From Armatimonadota bacterium (GTDB lineage: Bacteria > Armatimonadota > Zipacnadia > Zipacnadales > UBA11051): a stretch of DNA of 64,000 nt. Below, in pieces: positions 18,685 to 26,190 of this stretch (its first letter is position 1; every line of letters starts with the position of its first letter). The notes below the pieces were generated by a model, which saw only the letters and a list, made by a program, of their open reading frames with translations, was not told where the DNA came from and did no database searches. The stretch is from the NCBI GenBank assembly GCA_013178155.1, contig JABLXH010000004.1, positions 40,154-104,153 on the forward strand, written 5' to 3'. A program made the translations under genes and the position numbers.

Positions 18685-21162
18685 TTGGCTGAACAGAGCG
18701 GGGGACCGCAAGGAGTTGTCAGCACCATCGCGGCCAAGTGCCGACGGTGCTACAACTGCGTCCGGAGTTGCCCGGCCCGCGCCATTCGGGTCCAGGGGGG
18801 ACAGGCCTGGGTGATCGCCGAGCGCTGCATTGGCTGCGGCAACTGCCTGCGTGTTTGCGCCCAGAACGCCAAGCAGGTGCAATCGGCGGTCTCCGCGGTA
18901 AAGGACCTGCTGGCCGGCCCTGAACCTGTGGTCGCCATCCTGGCTCCTACCTATGCAGCCGCGTACGCCGACGCCTCGGCTGGCCAGGTGGTGGCAGCGG
19001 TCCGGGCCCTGGGCTTCACCAAGGTCATGGAGGTCGGGTTTGGGGCGCAGATGGTGGCCGAGGCGTACTCGCACCTGCTGCGCCGCCGCCTGGACCGCCC
19101 GCTGATCAGCACTGCTTGCCCGGCGCTGGTCAGCTACATTGAGAAACACATGCCTGAGCTGGTCCCCAATCTGGCCCCTATCGTCTCGCCCATGGTGGCG
19201 CTGGCCCGGGCGGTCCACGAGCAGTACCTCCCCGGGGCCAAGATCGTCTTCATCGGCCCCTGCGTGGCCAAGAAGGCGGAGGCCCTGGAGCCGCAGGTCG
19301 CGCCGTGGGTGGACGCGGCGCTGACCTTCCAGGAGTTGGACGACCTGCTGCACGACCGCGGCGTGGCCGTCGCATCCCTCGCACCGGAGGTGGCCGATGA
19401 GCCCCTGCCCCATTTCGGCGCGCTGTTTCCGGTCTCGGGGGGGCTGCTGAAAGCTGCGGCGATTCAGGCTGACCTGATGGACGATTCCATCGTGGTTGTT
19501 GAGGGGGCTGAACGTTGCATCGCCGCACTCAAGGAGCTGGCGGCAGGGCATTTCTCCGCCCGTTTCCTCGATGCTCTGTTCTGCGAGGGCTGCATCGCCG
19601 GGCCAGCGTTCAGCAACAACCTCTCTCCCCTGGCCCGCAAGGAGCGGGTGACCGCCCACGTGCGCGAACTGGAGAGCCACTGCAAACGCATGCGCCGCGC
19701 GCTGCACCAGGTGCGGCACGTGGACATCTCCCGCCAGTTCGCCCCCGCGCCAGTGCCGGCTCCGCTTCCTACAGAGGCTGAACTACGCGACATCCTGGCC
19801 CAGACCAACAAGCACAGTCCCGCTGACGAGTTGAACTGCGGCGCTTGCGGCTATGCAACCTGCCGCGAGAAAGCCATCGCTGTTTACCAGGGCCTGGCCG
19901 AGCCTGACATGTGCCTGCCCTACCTGATTGACCAACTGCAGGTCAACCTCGAGCGCCTGGGACGGAGCAAGGATGAGATCGAGCGGGCCCGTGACCTGGC
20001 TCTACGGGCCCAGGAGATGGCCTCAATGGGCCAGCTTGCCGCCGACATCGCCCACGAGATCAGCGGGCCTCTGGGCAACCTGGTGGTCTTCGCCCAGTTG
20101 CTGCGCGACAGTATGGCGGATGACGATGACCGGCGCGAGGATGTGGCCAACATCGTGGCCGAAGCCCTGCACTGTCGCGATGTGCTGTCCAGCCTGCAGG
20201 GCTTTGCGCGTCAGCGGGAACCACAGTGGCAGGAGACCCACCTGCATGAGGTCGTCCAGCGCGCGTTGCAGGAGATGGAGCCGCGACTGCGGCAAGCCTC
20301 CATCGTGGTGCCCACGGACGTGTCTGCCAAGCTGCCACCCCTGGTGGCCGACCCCGCCCAGTTGTCCCAGGTTGTCGTGAATCTACTGACCAACAGCCTG
20401 GAGGCCATGGCCGACACTGGCGGTGAGATTGCCATCACGGCCCATGTCACCGCTGACGGCAAGACGGTGCAGTTGACGATCCAGGATACGGGTCCGGGCA
20501 TTGACCCGGAGTTGCTGCCCCGCGTGATGCAACCCTTCGTGACCACCAAGCGCGGTCACCCGGGGGCAGGGCTGGGGTTGGCGGTGACCCACGGCGTGAT
20601 CCAGGTCCATGGCGGTGAGATCAGCATCGAGAGTGAGCCGGGGGCTGGCACGACTGTGCGGATTACCCTACCATGTGACCTGCCGCTGCAGTCCGCGCCG
20701 GAGGCCATCAAGGTGCTGGTGGTGGATGACGACGCCGATTTCCTGGAGCAGCACCGCATTGTGCTGGAAAGCATGGGGTTTGCCGTGGTAAGCGCCGAGC
20801 GCAGCGACGAGGCCCTCGAGGTGGCCGACCGTGAGATCCCCGACGCCTTCGTCCTGGACATGATGATGGAGCGCAATGACTCCGGGGCGCGCCTGGCCCG
20901 GGCCCTGCGGCGCGACCCGCGTTTCCGCCGGGCTCCCATCATCATGCTGACCTCTGTAGTCAGCGACATGGGGTTTGACTTCTATCGCAACCCCACCGAG
21001 GTCCTGGACTGGATGAAGGCGGATGCCTGGTTCGACAAGCCGGCGCCCTTCGCCGAGCTGGCCAAGATCATCCGGGAACGCCTGGCCGACCGAGAGGAGC
21101 ACGCCGCGCCGCAAGAGCCCCCGCGGGCGGTGCAGGGGAGCGAGGGGACATCTACTTCCTGA
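18685..21162 (+). CDS. [FeFe]-hydrogenase-like sensory histidine kinase with C-terminal receiver
   Basis: 825 residues from TTG 18685, 6 bases after AGGAG; no ATG lies near the first conserved residues. Domains: two [4Fe-4S] ferredoxin motifs (CRRCYNCVRSCP, CIGCGNCLRVC; about 19-60); an H-cluster domain (about 70-330) with STACPALVSYIE near 144, GPCVAKKAE near 193 and FCEGCIAGP near 300; a four-cysteine Fe-S motif (NCGACGYATC ... DMC, about 384-410); a histidine kinase with H-box IAHEISGPLGN near 456, NLLTNSLEAM, DTGPGID and GAGLGLAV; and a receiver (LVVDDDADF, phospho-acceptor D near 725, IMLTSV, FDKP). All four cysteines that bind the H-cluster cubane are present, but the first motif has TACP in place of TSCCP, so the proton-relay cysteine is missing. 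This fits sensory (group C/D, HsfB-type) hydrogenases, which probably sense H2 or redox state. No maturase genes are in the window. Confidence 0.9.
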   Translation: MAEQSGGPQGVVSTIAAKCRRCYNCVRSCPARAIRVQGGQAWVIAERCIGCGNCLRVCAQNAKQVQSAVSAVKDLLAGPEPVVAILAPTYAAAYADASAGQVVAAVRALGFTKVMEVGFGAQMVAEAYSHLLRRRLDRPLISTACPALVSYIEKHMPELVPNLAPIVSPMVALARAVHEQYLPGAKIVFIGPCVAKKAEALEPQVAPWVDAALTFQELDDLLHDRGVAVASLAPEVADEPLPHFGALFPVSGGLLKAAAIQADLMDDSIVVVEGAERCIAALKELAAGHFSARFLDALFCEGCIAGPAFSNNLSPLARKERVTAHVRELESHCKRMRRALHQVRHVDISRQFAPAPVPAPLPTEAELRDILAQTNKHSPADELNCGACGYATCREKAIAVYQGLAEPDMCLPYLIDQLQVNLERLGRSKDEIERARDLALRAQEMASMGQLAADIAHEISGPLGNLVVFAQLLRDSMADDDDRREDVANIVAEALHCRDVLSSLQGFARQREPQWQETHLHEVVQRALQEMEPRLRQASIVVPTDVSAKLPPLVADPAQLSQVVVNLLTNSLEAMADTGGEIAITAHVTADGKTVQLTIQDTGPGIDPELLPRVMQPFVTTKRGHPGAGLGLAVTHGVIQVHGGEISIESEPGAGTTVRITLPCDLPLQSAPEAIKVLVVDDDADFLEQHRIVLESMGFAVVSAERSDEALEVADREIPDAFVLDMMMERNDSGARLARALRRDPRFRRAPIIMLTSVVSDMGFDFYRNPTEVLDWMKADAWFDKPAPFAELAKIIRERLADREEHAAPQEPPRAVQGSEGTSTS

Positions 21163-21457
21163 GTCCCCACCAGAACCCACCGGCAAAGCCCCCGGTGAAG
21201 GGCAGGTTGTAGGTGAGGATCTTCCACAGCAGCCCGCCACCGGCCTTGGCCGCCTGGCCTGCCGGGCTGGCAGCTTTGGCGATGGCGTCCCAGTGCCATT
21301 CGGCGATACCGTAGTAGGCCAGGACCTGCATGAGAATGAAGACAAGCCCGATGATGCAGCCTACCATCCGGGCGGTCGTCTTGAGGAAGGTTGCGGCCGC
21401 CCAGCCCAGGAAGCCCCCGATGCCGAGCGTCCCGGCGAATGGAAGAAGCCAGTCCAT
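21152..21457 (-). CDS. FUN14-family small membrane protein
   Basis: 101 residues with GGAGGT 7 bases before the ATG. Glycine-rich membrane segments: AGTLGIGGFLGWAAATFLK, then IIGLVFILMQVLAYYG, and a C-terminal FTGGFAGGFWWGLRK. This pattern (GxGGFLG, then a TM helix containing LQxLxYxG) matches bacterial FUN14-domain proteins, which are small inner-membrane proteins of unknown function related to eukaryotic FUNDC1. It converges with the sensor-kinase gene, the two reading frames overlapping by 11 bases, and it has its own strong promoter (21483-21511). Confidence 0.75.
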   Translation of the reverse strand: MDWLLPFAGTLGIGGFLGWAAATFLKTTARMVGCIIGLVFILMQVLAYYGIAEWHWDAIAKAASPAGQAAKAGGGLLWKILTYNLPFTGGFAGGFWWGLRK

Positions 21458-21482
21458 GCGTCACACCTCCGGTCTTGGGGCG

Positions 21483-21511
21483 ATGATAGTGTGTCACCGG
21501 GACACTGTCAA
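21483..21511 (-). promoter_or_regulatory. Strong promoter for the FUN14 gene with internal inverted repeat
   Basis: Minus strand: perfect TTGACA (21511-21506), 17-base spacer, TATCAT (21488-21483), 26 bases before the ATG. The spacer contains GTGTC-N5-GACAC (21491-21505 read on the plus strand), a plausible operator, since a protein bound there would block the promoter. Confidence 0.7.
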
Positions 21512-21594
21512 TTCGCCGCCCTGGGGATGACAATGCGCCGCCCCCGACAGGGATGGTGCCTCTCGCTGCCGAAACCGCGCGACAGGAAACGGCG

Positions 21595-22515
21595 ATGTCC
21601 GCACCCATAGTCCGTCTCGACCTGTGCCCGCCGGCTCTGCAGCAGCAGGTCCGTGAGGCCCTGCTGGCGGCTGGTCTGCTGCCTGAGAGTGAGCTCGGTG
21701 TCGCCCCCGACGTAGTCGTGGTCTGGGTCTCGGGTGATGATGGGGCGACGCAGGTGGCAGCTCTGCGCGAGGGTCTGACGCCGCCGATGCCGGCGGTTCT
21801 GGCAGTCGGCATTGGCCCCCCGGACGATTTCGCTTCCGCCGTGGCATTGGATGCCGATGCATGCCTGTCCGAAGGCGAACCGCAGACCATCGCCCGCACG
21901 TGCGCCCTGCTGGCCTGGTCGCGCCAGCGGTTCCTGCAGACGAGCCCCCTGACTGGCCTGCCGGGGAATGCTGTCCTGGCGGCCGAGATCGAGCGCCGCC
22001 TCCCTCGACGCGGCGAGCTGGCGGTCTTGGCTTTTGACCTAGACACCTTCAAGGGCTACAATGACCGATACGGCTACGAGCGAGGCGATGCGCTCTTGCG
22101 CTGGCTGGCAGCGTTACTTCGGAACTGCCTTTCGTCGGGCGCGCAGCCCGGATGGCTCCTGGGGCATCTGGGGGGCGATGACTTCCTGGCGCTGGTCCAT
22201 CCGGACGAGGCCGAGACGGTGGCACGGACCGCCATCGCCCGCTTTGAGGCCGAGATTGCGACTCATTACGACCCGGAGGACCGGGCGGCAGGTGGGATCT
22301 GGACTGTCAGCCGCAGCGGCGAGCCGGTGTGGCACCCTCTGGTCAGCCTCACGGTGGCTCAGGCCACGAACGAGGCCGACGACATCACCCATGGTGGCCA
22401 ACTGGCCGCAATCCTCGCGGAACTGAAGCAATACGGCAAGACGCTTGCTGGCAGCAGGTATGTCCCTGACCGCCGGCGAACACACCTCTGGCGTCCCGAC
22501 GGGACGTGCCGTTAG
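21595..22515 (+). CDS. GGDEF-domain protein (diguanylate-cyclase-like, variant GGDDF)
   Basis: 306 residues from ATG 21595 (AGGA 8 bases upstream). Residues about 1-105 form a receiver-like or unknown alpha/beta domain without an obvious phosphorylation site. A short linker leads to the GGDEF domain (about 110-270): SPLTGLPGN, FDLDTFKGYNDRYGYERGD and HLGGDDFLALV. The active-site loop reads GGDDF instead of GGDEF or GGEEF, and no RxxD inhibitory site precedes it. GGDDF may keep weak activity or act as a GTP or c-di-GMP sensor. It lies between the H-cluster kinase and a single receiver protein, so a link to that signalling pathway is plausible but unproven. Confidence 0.8.
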   Translation: MSAPIVRLDLCPPALQQQVREALLAAGLLPESELGVAPDVVVVWVSGDDGATQVAALREGLTPPMPAVLAVGIGPPDDFASAVALDADACLSEGEPQTIARTCALLAWSRQRFLQTSPLTGLPGNAVLAAEIERRLPRRGELAVLAFDLDTFKGYNDRYGYERGDALLRWLAALLRNCLSSGAQPGWLLGHLGGDDFLALVHPDEAETVARTAIARFEAEIATHYDPEDRAAGGIWTVSRSGEPVWHPLVSLTVAQATNEADDITHGGQLAAILAELKQYGKTLAGSRYVPDRRRTHLWRPDGTCR

Positions 22516-22584
22516 GTTGGCAGCGGGGGTACGGACGAGAACCCATTGAACACAGACGGAGGCGTTACGCGGAGGCACGAGCGC

Positions 22585-22959
22585 ATGGCCCATCGCATAC
22601 TGTTTGTGGACGACGAGCGTGACATCGTGGAGTGCGCCCGGCTGTACATGGAGAATGCCGGTTACGAGTTCGAAGGCGCTTTCGATGGCCTGCAGGCCAT
22701 CCAGGCCGTGCAGCGACAACGGCCAGACCTCATCGTCCTGGATGTGTCCATGCCGCGCCTGTCGGGGTGGGACACCCTTCGCATCCTGCAGGAGGACCCA
22801 GCTACCGCCGACATACCTGTGGTCATGCTGACGGCCAACACGCAGGAGAGCCACAAGGCCAAGGGGTGGGCGCTGGGGTGCACCTGGTACCACACCAAGC
22901 CCTTCGATCTCGAGGAATTGATGATGGTCATCTCGCGCATCCTGGCGGGCGAGGCTTAG
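22585..22959 (+). CDS. Stand-alone response regulator receiver protein
   Basis: 124 residues, start ATG 22585 with GGAGG 9 bases upstream. It is a receiver domain only: ILFVDDERD (acidic pocket), LIVLDVSMPRLSG (phospho-acceptor D), VVMLTANTQ (switch threonine) and YHTKPFDLEELM (conserved lysine). There is no output domain, so it would act as a phosphorelay intermediate or by protein contact, as CheY and Spo0F do. It follows the GGDEF gene by 69 bases on the same strand and may receive phosphate from the hybrid kinase upstream. Confidence 0.92.
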   Translation: MAHRILFVDDERDIVECARLYMENAGYEFEGAFDGLQAIQAVQRQRPDLIVLDVSMPRLSGWDTLRILQEDPATADIPVVMLTANTQESHKAKGWALGCTWYHTKPFDLEELMMVISRILAGEA

Positions 22960-22993
22960 TGGCGGTCGCAAGACATCCACGCGCCCATCCCGG

Positions 22994-23014
22994 GGGCCGG
23001 CCGTGAGCCGGCCC
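22994..23014. terminator. Hairpin after the receiver gene
   Basis: GGGCCGGC (22994-23001), loop CGTGA, GCCGGCCC (23007-23014), 34 bases past the stop. The stem is perfect but only GTCGCGGTT follows, so termination would be weak. Confidence 0.5.
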
Positions 23015-23075
23015 GTCGCGGTTCTGCCTCCGTGGCTGGGGGGACGGCGGCTGTGCTTGAGGGGAGTCGGCTCGG

Positions 23076-24026
23076 TTGAGTGAGGCATCGCGGGTCGTCA
23101 GTGTCAGCCTCGGGTCGTCTTCACGCGACAGGGTCGTGCGCGCCAGTTTCCTGGGGCAGGCTTTCCAGATCGAGCGCCGGGGGACGGACGGCAGCCTCGA
23201 CCGGGCGTGCGCCCTGGTGAGAGAGCTGGACGGGAAAGTCGCTGCCATCGGTCTGGGGGGCATTGACCTCTACCTGGTGGCGGGACGGCGCCGGTGGGTC
23301 GTGCGCGACGCCCGGAGGATCGCCGACTGTGCCCGCGTCACGCCCGTCGTGGACGGCAGTGGGCTGAAGAATACGCTGGAGCGGGAGACCGTGCGGTTCC
23401 TGCAACAGCGCGGCCTGATCGCCCCCGCCGACGGGACCGCGCGCCTGCCACGGATCCTGGTCGTCTCGGCGGTGGACCGCTTCGGCATGGCTGAGGCCTG
23501 CACCGAGTTCCCCTGCGAGCGCGTCTTTGGGGACGTCATCTTCGCCCTGCGACTGCCGGTCCCGATCCGCAACCTGGGTACGATCGAGATCCTGGCCCGA
23601 CTGCTGCTGCCGATCATCTGTCGCCAGCCTTTCCAGGTGCTGTATCCGACCGGGGATGAGCAGGGGCGACGACACACTCGCGGCGCCCGCTGGTTCCGCT
23701 GGGCTGACGTCATCGGCGGCGACTATCACTACATCGGAACCAACCTGCCCCGGCCATCGGCGGGGGAGCCACAGCCGCTGGCCGGCAAAATGGTCATCAC
23801 CAACACCACGACGGAGAAGGATGTGGCGCGTCTGCGCAGCCTGGGCCTGGCGCGCCTGGTGACCACCACGCCGCGCCTGGAAGGGCGATCCTTTGGGACC
23901 AATGTCATGGAGTGTGTGTTAGTGGCCCTCTCCGGCAAACACCCCGAGGACCTGCACGAGGCCGACTACCTGGAGCTGCTGCAACGACTGGGCTGGCAGC
24001 CAGAGATCGTCGCCTTACAGCCCTAG
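23076..24026 (+). CDS. Uncharacterised conserved protein (family often labelled quinate 5-dehydrogenase)
   Basis: 316 residues from TTG 23076, with GAGGGG 11 bases upstream. I recognise the family pattern VVSVSLGSSSRD, then KVAAIGLGGIDLYL, VVDGSGLKNTLERE, ILVVSAVDRFGMAE, ANDVIFALRLP-like GDVIFALRLPVP, and VITNTTTEKDVARLR. Databases often label such Firmicutes and Armatimonadota proteins quinate 5-dehydrogenase, but I see no classical shikimate-dehydrogenase arrangement, and the label looks unsupported. It has a Rossmann-like GLGGID stretch and is soluble. It ends convergently with the CorA gene, sharing the four bases CTAG. Function should be treated as unknown. Confidence 0.7.
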   Translation: MSEASRVVSVSLGSSSRDRVVRASFLGQAFQIERRGTDGSLDRACALVRELDGKVAAIGLGGIDLYLVAGRRRWVVRDARRIADCARVTPVVDGSGLKNTLERETVRFLQQRGLIAPADGTARLPRILVVSAVDRFGMAEACTEFPCERVFGDVIFALRLPVPIRNLGTIEILARLLLPIICRQPFQVLYPTGDEQGRRHTRGARWFRWADVIGGDYHYIGTNLPRPSAGEPQPLAGKMVITNTTTEKDVARLRSLGLARLVTTTPRLEGRSFGTNVMECVLVALSGKHPEDLHEADYLELLQRLGWQPEIVALQP

Positions 24027-25129
24027 CTACGGGTCTGGGTTCCCTTTCTGGCGGCAAGCATGCGCTCGCGATGGCCGCAGACAATGCCGTCATCCTCGAC
24101 GCACGGGACATCCCCGCCGCCGATCCAGCCGAGCTTCCGGAAATAGAGAAGCATGCCGATGACCGTGACGATCATCACGGCCCAGCAGAGGGGATACCCG
24201 TAGCGCCAGGTGAGCTCGGGCATGTTCCACCGTGAGACGTCGGTGCGGAAGTTCATGCCGTAAACCCCGACGATGAAGGTCAGGGGCATGAAGAGGGTGG
24301 CAATGACCGTGAGGATCTTCATCACCGAGTTCAGACGATTGCTCACTGCCGACATATAGGCATCCATCAGGTCGGAGGCCATCTCGCGGTAGGTCTCGAT
24401 GGTGTCTATGAGCATGACCACGTGGTCATAGCAGTCGCGCAGGTAGTGCCTCACAGGTGGCGTGACCGTGTTGTTGTCATCTCGCATCAGCACGTTCAGG
24501 ATTTCGCGTAGGGGCCAGACCGCACGGCGCAGCCCCAAGAGCTCCCGCTTGGCGTGCTGGATGGCCACCAGCGCCTCCGGCCGCTGGCGCAGCAGTGTCT
24601 CGTCCTGGACAAACTCCAGGTACTCCCCGAAGTCCTCCAGCACTGGGAAGTAGCTGTCCACGACCAGGTCGATCAGGGAGTGCATGAGGTGGTCAACGCC
24701 GTGCTGGCGGACGGCGGCACGGGGGGTACGAAGGCGTTGCCGCACCGGTTCGAGGAGGTCCTCATCGCCCCCGAGTAGGCTCAGGACGTAGTTGGGGCCC
24801 ACAAAGAGGCTCAGACGCGTGTACTGAAGCGCGTGTCCAGCGTCCTCGTGCACCAGGTAGGCCACCACGAAGTCCTGCCCGTCGTACTCCTCCGCCTTGG
24901 ACCGCTGCTGGCCACTCAGGACATCTTCAAGCGCCAGCGGGTGGAGCCCGAACGCTTCACCCACGGCCTCAATAGTAGCGGGGTCGGTCAGGCCCTGGAC
25001 GTGGAGCCAGGTGACACCATCCCGGGTCAGGAACGGGGTCACCTCGGTCGCTGACTGGAGTTGTCGCTCCTGCAGTTCGGTAGCAGTGTACCAGACCAGG
25101 TGGAGTCTGCTACCGTCGTTATCTGCCAT
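24023..25129 (-). CDS. corA: CorA-family divalent metal transporter
   Basis: 368 residues. The N-terminal cytoplasmic domain (about 1-290) has the family pattern TWLHVQGLTD, LHPLALEDVLSGQQRSKAEEY, and a long stalk helix. Two C-terminal membrane segments (ILTVIATLFMPLTFIVGVYG and YPLCWAVMIVTVIGMLLYF) flank YGMNF, the GMN selectivity motif of CorA. It forms a pentameric channel for Mg2+, or Co2+/Ni2+ in some members. The C-terminal tail is a little longer than usual after the last helix. Last gene of a minus-strand cluster, 20 bases after the PfkB kinase gene. Confidence 0.93.
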   Translation of the reverse strand: MADNDGSRLHLVWYTATELQERQLQSATEVTPFLTRDGVTWLHVQGLTDPATIEAVGEAFGLHPLALEDVLSGQQRSKAEEYDGQDFVVAYLVHEDAGHALQYTRLSLFVGPNYVLSLLGGDEDLLEPVRQRLRTPRAAVRQHGVDHLMHSLIDLVVDSYFPVLEDFGEYLEFVQDETLLRQRPEALVAIQHAKRELLGLRRAVWPLREILNVLMRDDNNTVTPPVRHYLRDCYDHVVMLIDTIETYREMASDLMDAYMSAVSNRLNSVMKILTVIATLFMPLTFIVGVYGMNFRTDVSRWNMPELTWRYGYPLCWAVMIVTVIGMLLYFRKLGWIGGGDVPCVEDDGIVCGHRERMLAARKGTQTRS

Positions 25130-25149
25130 GTCCTATCCCTTCCCCTGGT

Positions 25150-26190
25150 CTAGCTTCTGGTGCCGAAGGTATCGAGGTAACGCTGCAACACCTGGCTGGG
25201 ACTGGCAGTGCCGGTGGTGCCGATCTGCTGGATCGTGATCGAGGCCACAAGATTGCCAAAAAGAGCGGCTTCGGCGGGGTCCGCGCCCGCGCACAGGGCC
25301 AGCACGGTGCCCGCAGTAGCGCTGTCCCCCGCGCCCACGATGTCTATGGGGCCCGTCACCGGGATCCCGGGCACGTGGGTGGCCGAAGCCTCATCACAGG
25401 CCAGCATGCCCTCGGGACCAAGCGTGATGAATACGGGACGGTGGTTGCGATGCGCCAGTTGCCGCCCCATCTCGGCGAGTGCCTCAAGCCCGGCCGCCGA
25501 TTCCTCTTCCGACCCCAGGCACAGCGCCGCCTCCCGCCGGTTGGGCTTGATGATGACTTGGCGGAACTCGCCGATGTGGGCCCGGGAGTCGGCAAAGAAC
25601 AGAACTTCGGGGTGGGCCACTGCCATCTCCGCCAGTCTGCCCCGCGTCGCCTCGGTAATCACGCCCAGATTGGCCTCGGCCACCTGGTCGGCGATGATAA
25701 CCCCATCCACCTCAGGCAGCAGGGCTTCGAGTCCTCCCATGATCCGCTCCATAACTCCCTCACTGAGGGGCCGGCGGTTGCGGATGTCGAGCCGGTTCGC
25801 CTCCACCTCGGTCCCGTCGGCCTGGATGACCATGGGCTTGGTGTAGGTGGGCGTGAAGATGTCTTCCAGCACCAGCAGGTGCCCCAGGTCCACACCGGTC
25901 CGTTGCAGGCCCTGGCGAAGCTCATAGCCGTGGCCGTCGTCACCGATGGCGCCGACGGCATGGATGGCCCCGGCCTGCAGTGCCGCCAAGTTGGAGGTGA
26001 CCGTCCCGGCTGCGCCGGGGCTGTGCCGGACGGCGACGACCTGATGGGCCTCCAGCCCCGTCTCCAGCGACGTCTCTGCCAGCGCCGGGTCAATGACCAG
26101 GTACTTGTCCAGGAAGAAGTCGCCGATGACGGCGAGGCGTACCCGCGAGAAGCCGTCGAGGATCTCCAGGAAGCGGTCCTGTTCCATCAT
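25150..26190 (-). CDS. PfkB-family carbohydrate kinase (RfaE1/heptose-7-phosphate-kinase-like)
   Basis: 346 residues; ATG 26190 overlaps the TGA of the preceding gene (ATGA), with a second ATG one codon later. The ribokinase-family fold is shown by RLAVIGDFFLDKYL near the N-terminus, PGAAGTVTSNLAALQAG, TKPMVIQADGTEVEANRLD, and the C-terminal catalytic block IDIVGAGDSATAGTVLA with the base aspartate. The opening and the TYTKPMV...NRLD region resemble the kinase domain of heptose-phosphate kinases (HldE/RfaE domain 1), but no nucleotidyltransferase domain follows. Translational coupling to the deoxyhypusine-synthase-like gene suggests the two act on one pathway. Confidence 0.85.
   Translation of the reverse strand: MMEQDRFLEILDGFSRVRLAVIGDFFLDKYLVIDPALAETSLETGLEAHQVVAVRHSPGAAGTVTSNLAALQAGAIHAVGAIGDDGHGYELRQGLQRTGVDLGHLLVLEDIFTPTYTKPMVIQADGTEVEANRLDIRNRRPLSEGVMERIMGGLEALLPEVDGVIIADQVAEANLGVITEATRGRLAEMAVAHPEVLFFADSRAHIGEFRQVIIKPNRREAALCLGSEEESAAGLEALAEMGRQLAHRNHRPVFITLGPEGMLACDEASATHVPGIPVTGPIDIVGAGDSATAGTVLALCAGADPAEAALFGNLVASITIQQIGTTGTASPSQVLQRYLDTFGTRS

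Noticed and set aside
18685..19700. Catalytic H2-producing or H2-uptake [FeFe] hydrogenase
   Set aside because: The proton-relay cysteine is replaced (TACP) and the domain is fused to a kinase, which fits a sensor rather than a turnover enzyme.
22516..23075. tRNA gene near the receiver gene
   Set aside because: No T-loop GTTCGAATC-like sequence or cloverleaf pairing could be found; the hairpin at 22994 is too short and isolated.
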